From JOPF136 sp963773835 (lineage in GTDB: Bacteria > Acidobacteriota > Terriglobia > Acidiferrales > UBA7541), in NCBI GenBank assembly GCA_963773835.1, contig CAVZCQ010000001.1:62001-126000 (forward strand): a DNA stretch of 64,000 nt, read 5' to 3'. The translations under genes and the position numbers were made by a program. Shown piece by piece: positions 63,582 through 64,000 of the stretch. The notes beneath the pieces were generated by a model that was not told the DNA's origin, did not search any database, and worked only from the letters and a program-made list of their open reading frames with translations. Each line of letters starts with the position of its first letter. Position 1 is the stretch's first letter.

Positions 63582-64000
63582 ATGCAAATCATCCTGCAGG
63601 AAGACGTCGAAAAGCTGGGCCACCGCGGCCAGATCCTGGAAGTGGCGGAAGGCTACGCGCGCAACTATCTGCTCCCGCGCAAGCTCGCCCTGCCCGTCAG
63701 CGCCGGCAACCTCAAGCAGCTCGAACAGATCAAACGTTCGCTCGCCAAGCGCGAAGCCACCGAGCGCGATGGCGCGCAGAAACAGGCCGAACTGCTCGCC
63801 GCTCTGACCGTCGAGTTCGCGCGCAAGGCCGGTGAGAACGACCAGATGTTCGGCTCCGTCACCGCCGGGGACATCGCCGAAGCCCTCGCCGCACAGGGCT
63901 ACACCGTGGATAAGCGACGCATCCAGCTCGACCAGCCCATCAAAACCCTCGGCGAATATCAGGTGCCCGCGAAACTGCATCGCGAAGTCACCGCCTCCGT
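63582..64000 (+). CDS. rplI: 50S ribosomal protein L9, cut by the right window edge
   Basis: Ribosomal protein L9; 139 codons are visible and the end lies outside. The N-domain reads MQIILQEDVEKLGHRGQILE and VAEGYARNYLLPRKLALPVS, a long connecting helix follows, and the C-domain begins KAGENDQMFGSVTAGDIAEA. AAGGA lies about seven bases ahead of the ATG. It is last in the rpsF-rpsR-rplI series. Confidence 0.95.
   Translation, partial: MQIILQEDVEKLGHRGQILEVAEGYARNYLLPRKLALPVSAGNLKQLEQIKRSLAKREATERDGAQKQAELLAALTVEFARKAGENDQMFGSVTAGDIAEALAAQGYTVDKRRIQLDQPIKTLGEYQVPAKLHREVTAS

Overview
The window is a GC-rich bacterial chromosome segment with tightly packed genes and frequent GTG/TTG starts. Several features point to Acidobacteriota (Terriglobia-like): the order ispE-prs-rplY-pth-rpsF-rpsR-rplI, menaquinone genes of the futalosine type (mqnE with ubiA- and ubiX-like partners), and a large exopolysaccharide block packed with glycosyltransferases. 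The phylum is an inference from gene content, not a measured placement. There is no rRNA, tRNA, CRISPR array, insertion sequence or phage gene.

Layout. (1) 1-1515, minus strand: rplU-rpmA-obgE, driven by a clear promoter at 1546-1575; obgE runs off the left edge. (2) 1516-1890: a 375-base divergent gap. (3) 1891-43240, plus strand: one long polysaccharide cluster of 31 genes. It starts with an outer-membrane OPX exporter and a Wzc-type tyrosine autokinase. A TPR/beta-sandwich protein, an O-antigen ligase-like protein, a NusG/RfaH-like antiterminator and an ABC-2 exporter (Wzm/Wzt) follow. The rest is about a dozen glycosyltransferases and membrane sugar transferases, seven methyltransferase domains, an acyltransferase, two AsnB-type amidotransferases, a WecA/MraY-like initiating transferase, a heparinase II/III-family protein overlapping a two-domain oxidoreductase, and UDP-glucose dehydrogenase. 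Twelve four-base stop/start overlaps indicate translational coupling. (4) 43322-47414: a minus-strand UDP-xylose synthase-like enzyme and a cellulose-synthase-like GT2, the latter overlapping at its 5' end with a divergent GT87-like membrane protein. (5) 47465-50707, minus strand: an isoprenylcysteine methyltransferase-like protein, then ubiX-, ubiA- and mqnE-type menaquinone genes. (6) 50845-54919: larB, a zinc alcohol dehydrogenase, selA and an MXAN_5187-C-like protein. (7) 55109-64000, plus strand: housekeeping genes purH, a large secreted TPR protein, ispE, prs, rplY, pth, rpsF, rpsR and a truncated rplI.

How it works together. The cluster looks like a complete factory for a heavily methylated, probably xylose- and uronate-containing surface polysaccharide. 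A polyprenyl-phosphate sugar transferase starts the chain and cytoplasmic GT4/GT2 enzymes extend it. Methyl-, acyl- and amidotransferases decorate it, and the Wzm/Wzt ABC pair with OPX and Wzc moves it across the envelope. Ugd and the UXS-like enzyme supply UDP-glucuronate and UDP-xylose. No Wzx flippase is visible, so the ABC exporter is the best candidate for inner-membrane transfer even though two Wzy/WaaL-like proteins are present. Regulatory signals worth checking are the dedicated antiterminator, a strong hairpin ahead of rpsF, three GTAGGGGC-type palindromes near prs and rplI, and two possible near-leaderless promoters.
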